A DNA stretch of 14,900 nucleotides from MnTg04 sp036443455 (GTDB lineage Bacteria; Pseudomonadota; Gammaproteobacteria; Steroidobacterales; MnTg04): assembly GCA_036443455.1 (NCBI GenBank), contig JAZFYI010000016.1, positions 1 through 14,900 of the forward strand. The letters run 5' to 3'. This document shows positions 1 to 7,594 of this stretch, piece by piece. Made by a program: the position numbers and the translations under genes. The first letter of the stretch is position 1; each line of letters opens with the position of its first letter. Below the pieces are notes generated by a model. The model did no database searches and had not been told where the DNA came from. It saw only the letters and a program-made list of their open reading frames with translations.

Positions 1-1022
1 TCGCCATCGACCAGGGCGACCATGTTGATGCCAAACACGGTTTGCAGCTGCGTGTGTTTGTACAGGTTGTTCAGTACTACATCGGAAATTTCGCCGCGGC
101 GCAGCTCGATGACGACCCGCATACCGTCCTTGTCGGACTCATCGCGCAGTTCGGTGATGCCCTCGATCTTTTTGTTGCGCACCAGTTCTGCGATTTTTTC
201 CAGCAATCTCGCCTTGTTGACCTGGTATGGCAGCTCGGTGACCACGATGGCCTGCTTGTCGTGGCTGCCGATATCTTCAATATGCGTCCTCGATCGCAGG
301 TGTATGCGTCCCCTGCCTGTCGTGTACGCCTCGTAGATCCCGCTCGAGCCATTGATCATCGCAGCGGTTGGAAAATCCGGGCCCGGTATATATTTGATCA
401 AATCGCGGATTTCCATTTCCGGGTCGTCGATCAAGGCCATACAGGCCGCCACGACTTCCCCCAGGTTGTGCGGCGGAATATTGGTCGCCATGCCGACCGC
501 GATACCGGTCGAGCCATTGACCAGGAGATTCGGAACCCGGGTGGGCATGACCGATGGTTCGAATTCCGACTCGTCGTAATTGGCGACAAAATCGACGGTG
601 TCCTTGTCGATATCGGCAAGCAATTCATGGGCGATGCGCGACATCCTGACTTCGGTGTAACGCATGGCGGCCGGCGCATCGCCATCCACCGAGCCAAAGT
701 TTCCCTGCCCGTCGACCAGCATAAAACGCATCGAAAACGGCTGCGCCATCCGCACCAGCGTGTCGTAGACGGCGGAATCGCCATGAGGGTGATATTTACC
801 GACCACATCGCCGACGATGCGAGCCGATTTCTTATAGGCTTTGTTGTAATCGTTGCCCAGTTCCTTCATCGCAAAAAGGACCCGGCGGTGGACCGGTTTC
901 AGCCCATCGCGAACATCGGGCAAAGCCCGTCCAACGATGACGCTCATCGCGTAATCCAGGTAGGACTGACGCATTTCGTCTTCGAGATTTACGGGTATTA
1001 TTCCGCTTGCGATGTCGGCCAT
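1..1022 (-). CDS. gyrA: DNA gyrase subunit A, N-terminal part (partial, cut by left edge)
   Basis: GyrA is the breakage-reunion subunit of DNA gyrase (A2B2), which introduces negative supercoils using ATP. The ATG at 1022 opens MADIASGIIPVN, and 340 codons are visible before the window ends, so the C-terminal part is missing. The segment from residue 21 onward (YLDYAMSVIVGRALPDVRDG) is the classic GyrA/ParC opening. The catalytic tyrosine is Y122 in AAMRYTE, the same number as in E. coli. The quinolone-resistance region reads HPHGDSAVYDT at 78-88, with S83 and D87 both in the wild-type, drug-sensitive state. The IPGPDFPTA motif follows. No good Shine-Dalgarno precedes the ATG. It lies 114 bp downstream of mtnA on the same strand with no visible terminator between, so it may be read from its own promoter, from mtnA, or both. 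Gyrase A rather than ParC is favoured by the MAD start and the match in numbering. Confidence 0.97.
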   Translation of the reverse strand, partial: MADIASGIIPVNLEDEMRQSYLDYAMSVIVGRALPDVRDGLKPVHRRVLFAMKELGNDYNKAYKKSARIVGDVVGKYHPHGDSAVYDTLVRMAQPFSMRFMLVDGQGNFGSVDGDAPAAMRYTEVRMSRIAHELLADIDKDTVDFVANYDESEFEPSVMPTRVPNLLVNGSTGIAVGMATNIPPHNLGEVVAACMALIDDPEMEIRDLIKYIPGPDFPTAAMINGSSGIYEAYTTGRGRIHLRSRTHIEDIGSHDKQAIVVTELPYQVNKARLLEKIAELVRNKKIEGITELRDESDKDGMRVVIELRRGEISDVVLNNLYKHTQLQTVFGINMVALVDG

Positions 1023-1044
1023 AAGGGAATTTAAGGGGTTCCAT

Positions 1045-1072
1045 ATAATATTTTGGCCCGGTCGGAGAACCA
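1045..1072 (-). promoter_or_regulatory. Candidate sigma-70 promoter for gyrA
   Basis: On the minus strand TGGTTC (1072-1067) and TATTAT (1050-1045) are separated by 16 bp. The predicted start lies near 1038, giving a leader of about 16 nt. The -10 is good (5/6) but the -35 is poor, so this is tentative. A second AT-rich site (TAAGAT/TATAAG, near 1095-1105) without a clear -35 is an alternative. Confidence 0.3.
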
Positions 1073-1136
1073 CTCCGCCCAGGCCATCTGAACAAGCTTA
1101 TATCTTAGCACAGCGAGCAATTTCGCCCTAGCTAAA

Positions 1137-2180
1137 TCAGGCCGTTTTGCCCGTTTTCAGACCCTTGAATGCCTTGTCGAAAGGCGCCTGAAAAACGCCT
1201 TTTTCGGTCACGATAAAATCGATCAACGCGGCCGGTGTTATATCGAAAGCGGGATTCGCGACGGTGATTTCCGGCAAACAGTTTTCGATCCCCGCCGCAT
1301 TGAGGATTTCCTTTGCCGAGCGCTGTTCGATCGGTATGCCAGAACCATCGCTGACAGTCATATCCACGGTAGCATGGGGCGCCACGACCATGACTTTCGC
1401 GCCGTGGTAACGCGCCACAACCGCAAGCGCATAAGTGCCGATCTTGTTCGCGACATCGCCATTGGCCGCTATCCGGTCGGCACCGACGATCAGCCAGTTG
1501 ATCCCGGCCTCGCGCATCGCCTGGGCGGCGGCGGAATCGGCCAGCAAAGTAACGGCTATGCCGTCTTTGGCCAGCTCCCATGCGGTCAGGCGGGAACCCT
1601 GGAACCATGGCCGGGTTTCACCGACGAATACTTGCTCGATTTTCCTCTGCCAGTGGCCCACGCGTACGACCGCCAGGGCGGTCCCATAACCCGCCGTAGC
1701 CAAGGCACCGGCGTTGCAATGGGTCATCACCTTGCTGCCTTTTTCGATCAGCGCGGCGCCCGCCTGCCCCAGTTGCAGGTTTTGCTCACGATCCGTCGCC
1801 AGTTGATCCTGCGCTTCATCGAGCAGGCTTGCCGCGAGCTTGCCGGGCTTCGCCGACAACAGCTTCGTCATGCGACCCAGCGACCACGCAAGATTGACCG
1901 CCGTGGGTCTTGCGGCCGCCAACATTTCGATATCCGAGTCGACCCGGTTCCGCCAGCCTGCAGCCGAGCCGTGCTGCTGGAACGACAAAACCACGCCAAA
2001 AGCCGCCGCAAAACCGATCGCCGGCGCGCCACGGACAACCATGTTGCGAATCGCCTCGGCAACCTCGGGCGCGCTATCCAGGCGCAACCAGGTCTCTGTG
2101 GCGGGCAGGCGCCGCTGGTCCAGCAGATACAATGCATGGTCCTGCCAGCGAATCGGGCAAATCTGACTTTTGGGCTGCAT
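1137..2180 (-). CDS. mtnA: S-methyl-5-thioribose-1-phosphate isomerase
   Basis: MtnA converts methylthioribose-1-phosphate to methylthioribulose-1-phosphate in the methionine salvage pathway, in the cytoplasm. It belongs to the aIF-2B-like isomerase family, and 347 aa is a normal length. Seen in the sequence: the early VVRGAPAIG motif (residues 48-56), the THCNAGALAT block with the catalytic cysteine at C155, and VGADRIAANGDVANKIGTY with the catalytic aspartate at D235. Those are the diagnostic MtnA residues and separate it from true eIF2B subunits. The start is the ATG at 2180, with only a weak Shine-Dalgarno before it. A TTGAAC-16-TATTAT promoter sits just upstream. It precedes gyrA on the same strand, a neighbourhood I recall from Pseudomonas-type genomes. 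No other salvage gene (mtnB, mtnC, mtnP) is in the window. Confidence 0.95.
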   Translation of the reverse strand: MQPKSQICPIRWQDHALYLLDQRRLPATETWLRLDSAPEVAEAIRNMVVRGAPAIGFAAAFGVVLSFQQHGSAAGWRNRVDSDIEMLAAARPTAVNLAWSLGRMTKLLSAKPGKLAASLLDEAQDQLATDREQNLQLGQAGAALIEKGSKVMTHCNAGALATAGYGTALAVVRVGHWQRKIEQVFVGETRPWFQGSRLTAWELAKDGIAVTLLADSAAAQAMREAGINWLIVGADRIAANGDVANKIGTYALAVVARYHGAKVMVVAPHATVDMTVSDGSGIPIEQRSAKEILNAAGIENCLPEITVANPAFDITPAALIDFIVTEKGVFQAPFDKAFKGLKTGKTA

Positions 2181-2203
2181 ACCGGAATATTTTTGGCTTT
2201 GGG

Positions 2204-2231
2204 ATAATAGTGGCTAGGGCAAATCGTTCAA
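2204..2231 (-). promoter_or_regulatory. Candidate sigma-70 promoter for mtnA
   Basis: Minus-strand TTGAAC (2231-2226) and TATTAT (2209-2204) are 16 bp apart. The predicted start is near 2197, leaving a leader of about 17 nt before the mtnA ATG at 2180. The -35 matches 4/6 and the -10 matches 5/6. Its -35 overlaps the candidate mscS -35 on the other strand. Confidence 0.45.
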
Positions 2232-2258
2232 CAGACGATCCGGATCACATATTATAAT
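2227..2258 (+). promoter_or_regulatory. Candidate promoter for mscS and the downstream block
   Basis: TTCAAC (2227-2232) and TATTAT (2250-2255) are separated by 17 bp; an overlapping perfect TATAAT lies at 2253-2258. It is the best promoter-like site ahead of the plus-strand genes, about 110 bp before the mscS ATG. The -35 is weak (3/6), so activation or another start is possible. Confidence 0.4.
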
Positions 2259-2370
2259 ACCCGGAAGCCGCTGGCTCGCCCGCGATAAACCTGTGCAGAC
2301 AACGGCAGCCGAATTACGATTCCGGCCGATAAGCAAGCGGCTGAAAAACGAAGCAAAGACTGGAGCAAAA

Positions 2371-3204
2371 ATGGACCAGCTCAATGAATTGATAAGCTCA
2401 GGCCGCTTAACCGACCTGCTGCTGCCATGGGCCATCAAGATTGGTCTTGCGGCATTGATATTCGTGGTCGGCCGCTGGGCTGCCAAACTGGCCACCAACA
2501 GCATCGACAGGATAATGAAAAAAGCCGGCGTCGATGCCACCTTGACCCATTTCCTGCACAACGTCGTGTACAGCGCCTTGCTGATCGCGGTGATCATCGC
2601 GGCGGTCGATCAGCTCGGTATCAAGACCACTTCGTTCCTGGCCATACTCGGCGCCGCTGGCCTGGCCGTCGGTCTGGCCTTGCAATCGTCCTTGTCGAAT
2701 TTTTCATCGGGCATCATGCTGATCCTGTTCCGCCCGTTCAAGGTCGGCGACTTCGTCGAAGCCGGCGGGACCACGGGTACCGTAGAACAGATCAATGTAT
2801 TCAACACGGTCATGAGGACCGGCGACAACCGGGAAATCATCGTGCCCAACGCGCAGGTCTTCGGCGGGACGATTACCAATTTCTCGGCCAAGGCCACAAG
2901 GCGGATCGATCTGGTCATCGGCATCGGTTACGACGACAACATCGGCAAGGCCAAACAGATCATCGAGGACATACTGGTCGCCGATGAGCGGATCCTGAAA
3001 GAACCGGCGCCGGTGATCCTGGTTATGGATCTGGGCGCCAGCAGCGTAGACCTGGCGGTGCGCCCCTGGGTGCGCAAGGAAGACTACTCGGCCACCCGCG
3101 GTGACTTGCTGGAACACATCAAGACGGGCCTGGAAGAAGGCGGTTGCAGCCTCCCCTACCCGCAACAGGACATACATCTGTACAAGGCTGGAGAATCATC
3201 TTGA
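2371..3204 (+). CDS. mscS: Small-conductance mechanosensitive channel, MscS type
   Basis: This is a homoheptameric inner-membrane channel that opens under membrane tension and releases solutes on osmotic downshock. The 277-aa product fits the small MscS class (E. coli MscS is 286 aa). Predicted segments: TM1 about 17-38, TM2 about 62-82, and the pore-lining TM3 about 88-120. TM3 contains ILGAAGLAVGLALQSSLSNF, nearly the E. coli gly/ala packing pattern, followed by the RPFKVGDFVE hinge into the beta domain. The PNAQVFGGTITNFS strand and the C-terminal SLPYPQQDI motif are also MscS hallmarks. An upstream in-frame ATG at 2293 exists, but the ATG at 2371 is chosen because GGAG lies 5 nt before it and the family starts close to TM1. 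ubiG follows after 15 bp, so the two are probably cotranscribed although functionally unrelated. Confidence 0.95.
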   Translation: MDQLNELISSGRLTDLLLPWAIKIGLAALIFVVGRWAAKLATNSIDRIMKKAGVDATLTHFLHNVVYSALLIAVIIAAVDQLGIKTTSFLAILGAAGLAVGLALQSSLSNFSSGIMLILFRPFKVGDFVEAGGTTGTVEQINVFNTVMRTGDNREIIVPNAQVFGGTITNFSAKATRRIDLVIGIGYDDNIGKAKQIIEDILVADERILKEPAPVILVMDLGASSVDLAVRPWVRKEDYSATRGDLLEHIKTGLEEGGCSLPYPQQDIHLYKAGESS

Positions 3205-3219
3205 TACCGGTGACGGACC

Positions 3220-3948
3220 ATGAATGAACCCGCAGAAATCCATCTGGACAATGTCGATGCCGGCGAAATAAAAAAATTTGCGGCGATGGCGGCGCGCTGG
3301 TGGGACCCGGATGGAGATTTCAAGCCGCTGCACCGGATCAATCCGCTGCGGCTGGATTATATTTCGCAGCGTTGCGAACTGCGCGGAGCCACAATCGTCG
3401 ATATCGGCTGTGGCGGTGGCCTGCTGAGCGAAGCGATGGCCGCCGCGGGCGCCGAGGTAACTGGCGTGGACGCAGCCGATGCGCCATTGCAGGTGGCCAG
3501 GCTACACCTGCTGGAAAGCGGTCTGCAGGTGGACTACGTGCTGGCGACGGCGGAAAAGCTGCTGGAAACGCACGCGCAGAAGTTCGACGTGGTGACCTGC
3601 CTGGAGATGCTCGAGCACGTGCCCGATCCTTGTTCGGTGGTCAGCGCATGCGCGGGGTTGGTCAAACCGGGTGGCCAGGTGATTTTCTCGACCATCAACC
3701 GCAACCCGAAGGCCTATGCGCTGGCCGTCATTGGCGCCGAATATGTGCTCGGTATGTTGCCAAAGGGCACCCACGACTACCGCAAATTTATCCGGCCATC
3801 CGAATTGGCGGCCTGGTGCCGGCATGCCGGGCTTACTGTGCACGACATTAGCGGCATGACCTATAATCCGCTGACCGATCAGTTTCGGCTCAGGCGCGAT
3901 ACCGATGTCAACTACCTGATGCATTGCAGTCGCGAGCCGGCGCCCTGA
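3220..3948 (+). CDS. ubiG: Ubiquinone biosynthesis O-methyltransferase UbiG
   Basis: UbiG performs both SAM-dependent O-methylations of ubiquinone synthesis (the polyprenyl-dihydroxyphenol and demethylubiquinol steps). The 242-aa protein is a class I methyltransferase. Motif I IVDIGCGGGLLSEAMA lies at about 59-74, the acidic ribose-binding residue is D84 (TGVD), and CLEMLEHVPDP (127-137) is the UbiG signature. The N-terminal AARWWDPDGDFKPLHRINPLRL block is also typical. An amphipathic patch around KGTHDYRKFI matches the membrane-associating region of this family. The ATG at 3220 gives the usual N-terminus but has a weak Shine-Dalgarno. The 3' end probably overlaps the start of mupP, as expected for a translationally coupled pair. 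Confidence 0.96.
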   Translation: MNEPAEIHLDNVDAGEIKKFAAMAARWWDPDGDFKPLHRINPLRLDYISQRCELRGATIVDIGCGGGLLSEAMAAAGAEVTGVDAADAPLQVARLHLLESGLQVDYVLATAEKLLETHAQKFDVVTCLEMLEHVPDPCSVVSACAGLVKPGGQVIFSTINRNPKAYALAVIGAEYVLGMLPKGTHDYRKFIRPSELAAWCRHAGLTVHDISGMTYNPLTDQFRLRRDTDVNYLMHCSREPAP

Positions 3949-4622
3949 ACTCCCCGCCCGTCATCCTGGTTTCGGCCGTGTTGCTCGATCTCGATGGGAC
4001 CCTGGTCGATACGGCACCGGATATGGCCGCCGCGCTGAACCAGTTGCTGGCGGAGGAAAACAAATCGCCAATGGCCTATTCCGAAATCCGCCCGCATGTC
4101 TCCCAGGGCGCAGCCGGGCTGCTTGGCCTTGCCTGGGCGCGGCAAGAGGACGAAGACAGATTTGAGGCGCTCAAGCAAAGATTCCTGGAAATTTATGCCG
4201 AATTGAATGGACGGCAATCGGTCTTGTTCGATGGCTTCGCCGAAATCCTGGATTGGTTCGATGGCAACGGCATCGCCTGGGGAATCGTGACCAACAAACC
4301 TGGCTGGCTGACCGAGCCCCTGCTTCGGCATCTGGGCATCGATCGGCGCAGTGGCTGTCTCGTTTGCGGCGACACGCTGACGCAGCGCAAGCCGCACCCG
4401 GCGCAGTTGCTCCATGCGGCCGGTGTGCTGAATGCAGCACCGCGGGCGTGCGTTTATGTCGGTGACGCCAGCCGCGATATGGCAGCCGCAGAAAGCGCAA
4501 ACATGGCCGGGATCGTCGCGGCATACGGTTATATTCCGGCGGAATCCGACCCGTCTGCCTGGCCGGCCGCAGCCATGATTGAAAAACCCGGGGAACTGAC
4601 CGGCCTGATTGGCTTAAAATAG
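3924..4622 (+). CDS. mupP: N-acetylmuramic acid 6-phosphate phosphatase (MupP), HAD family
   Basis: This is a HAD-superfamily phosphatase. Motif I is DLDGTLVDT (nucleophile D22, acid D24), motif II is T123 in IVTNKP, the motif III lysine is about K156, and motif IV is VGDASRDM (D181, D185). Domain-level annotation would give phosphoglycolate phosphatase (Gph). MupP is preferred because in Pseudomonas the HAD gene between ubiG and the yciK-type SDR is MupP, which dephosphorylates MurNAc-6-P in the AnmK/MurU peptidoglycan recycling route. The LFDGFAEIL, WGIVTNKP and AAYGYIPAESDP segments also resemble it. There is no ATG near the N-terminus. The longest frame starts at a TTG (3924), overlapping ubiG by 25 nt; a GTG at 3978 would begin directly at MLLDLDGT and is a real alternative. 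Substrate specificity is inferred. Confidence 0.8.
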   Translation: MQSRAGALNSPPVILVSAVLLDLDGTLVDTAPDMAAALNQLLAEENKSPMAYSEIRPHVSQGAAGLLGLAWARQEDEDRFEALKQRFLEIYAELNGRQSVLFDGFAEILDWFDGNGIAWGIVTNKPGWLTEPLLRHLGIDRRSGCLVCGDTLTQRKPHPAQLLHAAGVLNAAPRACVYVGDASRDMAAAESANMAGIVAAYGYIPAESDPSAWPAAAMIEKPGELTGLIGLK

Positions 4623-4626
4623 ACCG

Positions 4627-5940
4627 ATGGCTACTGTTGCAACGCAAAACCTGTACTGGATCCTGGCCGCGGCCGGTGTGGCTGGCCTCGTCGTTGGCGC
4701 CATGGCCGCCAGCTTGTACCTGCTGCACAAAATCAGCGGCATGCGGGCCCGCAACAGCGCCCTCGAAGCACAACTCAAATCGCAGGACCAGCTACGGGAA
4801 GAAAGACAGGAAACCCTGAAACAGGCGGAAACGACACTGGCTGCCAGCATGATCGAGCAAACGGGAAAATCCTTCCGCGAACACAGCGAAACTTTTCTCA
4901 AACTGGCGAAGGCAAATCTCGGCAGCCACCAGGAAAAGGCGCACGGGCAGATGCAGGCGAAGGAAAAAGCGATCGAAGCCCTGATCAAGCCGGTCGCCGA
5001 CGCGCTAAAGAAAACCGAAGAGCAGTTGCTGCGCATAGAGAAAGAACGCAAGGAAGCTTACGGCAGCATCTACAAGGAACTGGAGACGGTTAGCAGAAGT
5101 CAGCAGGCATTGCAGGAAGAGACGCAAAACCTGGTCAACGCCCTGCGCCGGCCCGAGGTACGTGGCCAGTGGGGAGAACTCACGCTGCGGCGGGTCGTGG
5201 AACTGGCCGGCATGGTCAAACACTGCGATTTCTCGGAGCAGACCCAGGTCGATGGCGATGAGGGATCCATTCGCCCGGACATGATCATTCATTTGCCGGA
5301 GGGCAGAACCCTGGTGGTTGACGTCAAGACGCCTCTCGACGCTTACCTCGAGGCTACCGCGGCCAAAGACGCCAAGAGCCGGGAGGTCGCCCTCAAGCGT
5401 CACGCGCGGCATGTACGCGAGCGGGTGCGCGAGTTGTCGAGCAAAAACTATTGGTCGCAATTCGATGGCAGCCCGGAATTCGTCATCTTGTTCGTCCCCG
5501 GCGAACAGTTCCTGGCAGCCGCATTGGATATGGAACCCAACCTCAATGAAGAAGCGATCAAACAGAAAGTCCTGCTGACCACGCCCAACAGCCTGGTCGC
5601 GCTGTTGAAAGTGGGTGCTTATGGCTGGCGCCAGATGACGCTGGCCAAAAACGCCGAGCAAATCAGGGATCTTGGCCAGGATCTGTACCGCCGGCTCACG
5701 ACCTTTACCGGCCACCTGTCAAAATTGGGTCGACAACTCGGCAGCAGTATCGAAGCTTATAACAGCGCGGTGGGATCGCTGGAGCGGCAGGTCCTGCCGG
5801 GGGCGCGGAAATTCATCGAGATGGGTATTAACGCACCCAGGGAAATGCCCGAACTCGACCCCATTGAAAAAACTGCGCGCCAGCTCCAGTCGCCCCAGGA
5901 CAAAGACACCGCGGACGAAAAAGACGCAGCCGGATCCTGA
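4627..5940 (+). CDS. rmuC: DNA recombination protein RmuC homologue
   Basis: RmuC proteins limit recombination between short inverted repeats in E. coli; the biochemical activity is unproven, but the core is related to PD-(D/E)XK nucleases. The 437-aa product has one N-terminal membrane anchor (about 10-33), a long charged coiled coil (about 38-170), and then the RmuC domain. Inside it are RPEVRGQWGELTLRRVVELA (about 175-194), and RPDMIIHLPEG followed by VVDVKTPLDAY. D218, D232 and K234 could form the nuclease-like acidic/lysine triad. The C-terminal 30 residues are charged and probably disordered. The ATG at 4627 lies 4 bp after the mupP stop with a weak Shine-Dalgarno. In the Pseudomonas arrangement I recall, mupP is followed by the yciK-type gene directly, so rmuC and the next gene look like an insertion into that order. 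Confidence 0.93.
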   Translation: MATVATQNLYWILAAAGVAGLVVGAMAASLYLLHKISGMRARNSALEAQLKSQDQLREERQETLKQAETTLAASMIEQTGKSFREHSETFLKLAKANLGSHQEKAHGQMQAKEKAIEALIKPVADALKKTEEQLLRIEKERKEAYGSIYKELETVSRSQQALQEETQNLVNALRRPEVRGQWGELTLRRVVELAGMVKHCDFSEQTQVDGDEGSIRPDMIIHLPEGRTLVVDVKTPLDAYLEATAAKDAKSREVALKRHARHVRERVRELSSKNYWSQFDGSPEFVILFVPGEQFLAAALDMEPNLNEEAIKQKVLLTTPNSLVALLKVGAYGWRQMTLAKNAEQIRDLGQDLYRRLTTFTGHLSKLGRQLGSSIEAYNSAVGSLERQVLPGARKFIEMGINAPREMPELDPIEKTARQLQSPQDKDTADEKDAAGS

Positions 5941-5945
5941 AAACG

Positions 5946-6821
5946 ATGTCCGGCCCGGATCGCGAGCTAGACCCAACGCAGTCCATGCCGTCGGAAGCCG
6001 TCCGGCCCGGCACACTAAACTGGTTTGTCTGTCTTTATGCATCGACCGGTCTGCGCGAGCGTCTGCGCGCCTTGTTTTCCTTTCGCCACGCTTGTGAGAT
6101 GGCCGTTTACCGGGTCCAGGAACCGGATATTGCACGCATAAAACTGGCCTGGTGGCGCGAGGAGATCGAACGCTACGGCAACGGCCGTGCGGTTCACCCG
6201 GTCTGCAAGGCCTTGCTGGACGAGCACGGCGGACCATTGCTCGACCCGGCAACGATGGCCAGGGTTGTCGATGCGGCGCAAATGGACCTGGCAAAGACCC
6301 GCTACCCGCTGCCGGACGATCTGCTGCGCTACTGCCGCCTTGGCGGTGGCAGCCTGACCTCCCTGCAAGCCGAGATTTTGCATGGCAAAGCGTTTGCGAT
6401 GGATCATCAAGACGCGCTGTTGACCATCGGTTCGTGGATCAGGCTGATTGAATTGCTACGCGACCTGCGGGTGAACCTGGCGGTTGGACAGCTTTACCTG
6501 CCCTTGCAATGGCTAGACGAGTCCAGCCTGACGATCGCCGATTTCGACAGCGATCACCCGCAACCGGCCGCCATTGAAATTACCAGGCTCCTGGGGCAAC
6601 TGACGCGCTCGCAGATTGCGCCGCACACAGATAGCGTTGCTGCCAGGAAACTGGGCGCACACCCGTCCGCTGCGGCCAGCCTCGCCATGCACCGGCGCAT
6701 GTTCGACAAGATGCATAGCAGCGATTACCGGGATGTTTTCCTGGGCAGGACGGCTTTGTCTGCATTTGAGATGATGCGCGTTTCCTGGCGGGCCGCGAGG
6801 CGAGCCGCCAGGCAGGATTGA
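5946..6821 (+). CDS. Squalene/phytoene synthase-like protein lacking metal-binding aspartates
   Basis: This 291-aa all-helical protein resembles the trans-isoprenyl head-to-head synthase fold. The clearest motif is IKLAWWREEIER (65-76), common to bacterial squalene/phytoene synthases and to the complex I assembly factor NDUFAF6. A second block, ELLRDLRVNLAVGQLYLP (169-186), aligns with the region that normally carries the second DxxxD motif. Here the first DxxxD is absent: the equivalent helix reads FSFRHACEMAVYRV. The second reads DLRVN, with Asn in place of the last Asp. I see no other Mg-diphosphate-binding pair. It may therefore be an NDUFAF6-like non-enzymatic protein rather than a carotenoid or hopanoid enzyme; no other terpenoid gene is in the window. 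The ATG is 5 bp after rmuC and yciK follows after 13 bp, so it is clearly in the operon. Confidence 0.75.
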   Translation: MSGPDRELDPTQSMPSEAVRPGTLNWFVCLYASTGLRERLRALFSFRHACEMAVYRVQEPDIARIKLAWWREEIERYGNGRAVHPVCKALLDEHGGPLLDPATMARVVDAAQMDLAKTRYPLPDDLLRYCRLGGGSLTSLQAEILHGKAFAMDHQDALLTIGSWIRLIELLRDLRVNLAVGQLYLPLQWLDESSLTIADFDSDHPQPAAIEITRLLGQLTRSQIAPHTDSVAARKLGAHPSAAASLAMHRRMFDKMHSSDYRDVFLGRTALSAFEMMRVSWRAARRAARQD

Positions 6822-6834
6822 GCAGGCCAGGGAT

Positions 6835-7584
6835 ATGCGACAAATAGAAAAATACGAAGCGCCGGACAAATTGCTGGATGAGCGCGTCATTTTGATCAGT
6901 GGCGTGACCGAGGGGATAGGCCGCGCGCTGGCTGTCAAATGTGCCGCACTGGGAGCAACGATCGTGATGCTGGGCCGCAAGGTGCCCCGCCTGGAAAGCC
7001 TGTATGACAAGATTACCGAAGCCGGTGGACCCCGACCGGGCATTTTCCCGTTTAACCTGGAAACGACCGAATGGGCGGAATACGAGAAAATTACCGAGCT
7101 GCTGAGCGGCGAGTATGGCCGCCTTGACGGCCTGGTTCATTGCGGCGGGATGCTCGGAGAGCTGAGCCCGATCGAACACCATGACCCTTATCTTTGGTAC
7201 CGGGTCTTGCAGGTCAATCTCAACGCACCGTTTCTGCTTACCCGGGCCTGCATGCCGTTATTGAGGAAATCGGCCGATCCGTCGGTGGTTTTCGTCTCAA
7301 GTACTGTCGGTCGCAAGGGGCGGGCTCACTGGGGCGCTTATTCGGTTTCAAAATTTGCCATCGAAGGGCTGGCCCAGGTCCTGGCCGACGAAACTGAAAA
7401 TATTCCGATCCGGGTCAACACGGTCAACCCCGGTGCGACCCGCACCCGTTTAAGACGTGCCGCCTTTCCGGCCGAAGACGCCGGTCAATCGGCCAAACCC
7501 GATGAGGTACTGGCGCCGTTTCTGTATTTTCTCGGGCCGGACAGCCGCGGCGTCAGCAATTTGAGCGTGGATTCTCAGCCATGA
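6835..7584 (+). CDS. yciK: YciK-type short-chain dehydrogenase/reductase
   Basis: This is a 249-aa SDR with a Rossmann fold; the physiological substrate of the YciK group is not known. Cofactor motif: ISGVTEGIGR (21-30), the TGxxxGxG position with Ser for Thr. Catalytic residues visible: S155/S156 in VFVSSTVGRKG, and Y169 and K173 in GAYSVSK. NPGATRTRLR (198-207) is typical after the active site. The match to E. coli YciK is extended (GRLDGLVH, QVNLNAPFLLTRA, GRAHWGAY, RVNTVNPGATRT). Odd point: the structural NAG motif, HNAG in E. coli, is HCGG here (102-105), so the Asn of the catalytic tetrad region is lost or replaced by Cys. AGGGA lies close to the ATG and GCAGG 8 nt away. It ends the plus-strand run and converges on rluB with a 10-bp gap. 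Confidence 0.9.
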   Translation: MRQIEKYEAPDKLLDERVILISGVTEGIGRALAVKCAALGATIVMLGRKVPRLESLYDKITEAGGPRPGIFPFNLETTEWAEYEKITELLSGEYGRLDGLVHCGGMLGELSPIEHHDPYLWYRVLQVNLNAPFLLTRACMPLLRKSADPSVVFVSSTVGRKGRAHWGAYSVSKFAIEGLAQVLADETENIPIRVNTVNPGATRTRLRRAAFPAEDAGQSAKPDEVLAPFLYFLGPDSRGVSNLSVDSQP

Positions 7585-7594
7585 GCCTGGCTGT

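Noticed and set aside
42..1034. Plus-strand 330-codon open frame antisense to gyrA
   Set aside because: It mirrors the gyrA codons on the other strand; its translation matches no family I know, while the minus strand gives an unambiguous GyrA.
1374..2207. Plus-strand 277-codon open frame antisense to mtnA
   Set aside because: Arginine/histidine-rich shadow of mtnA typical of GC-rich DNA; no domain and no ribosome site.
5946..6821. Calling this gene crtB/hpnC/hpnD (active squalene or phytoene synthase)
   Set aside because: Both DxxxD metal-binding motifs are missing or altered and there is no terpenoid gene context.
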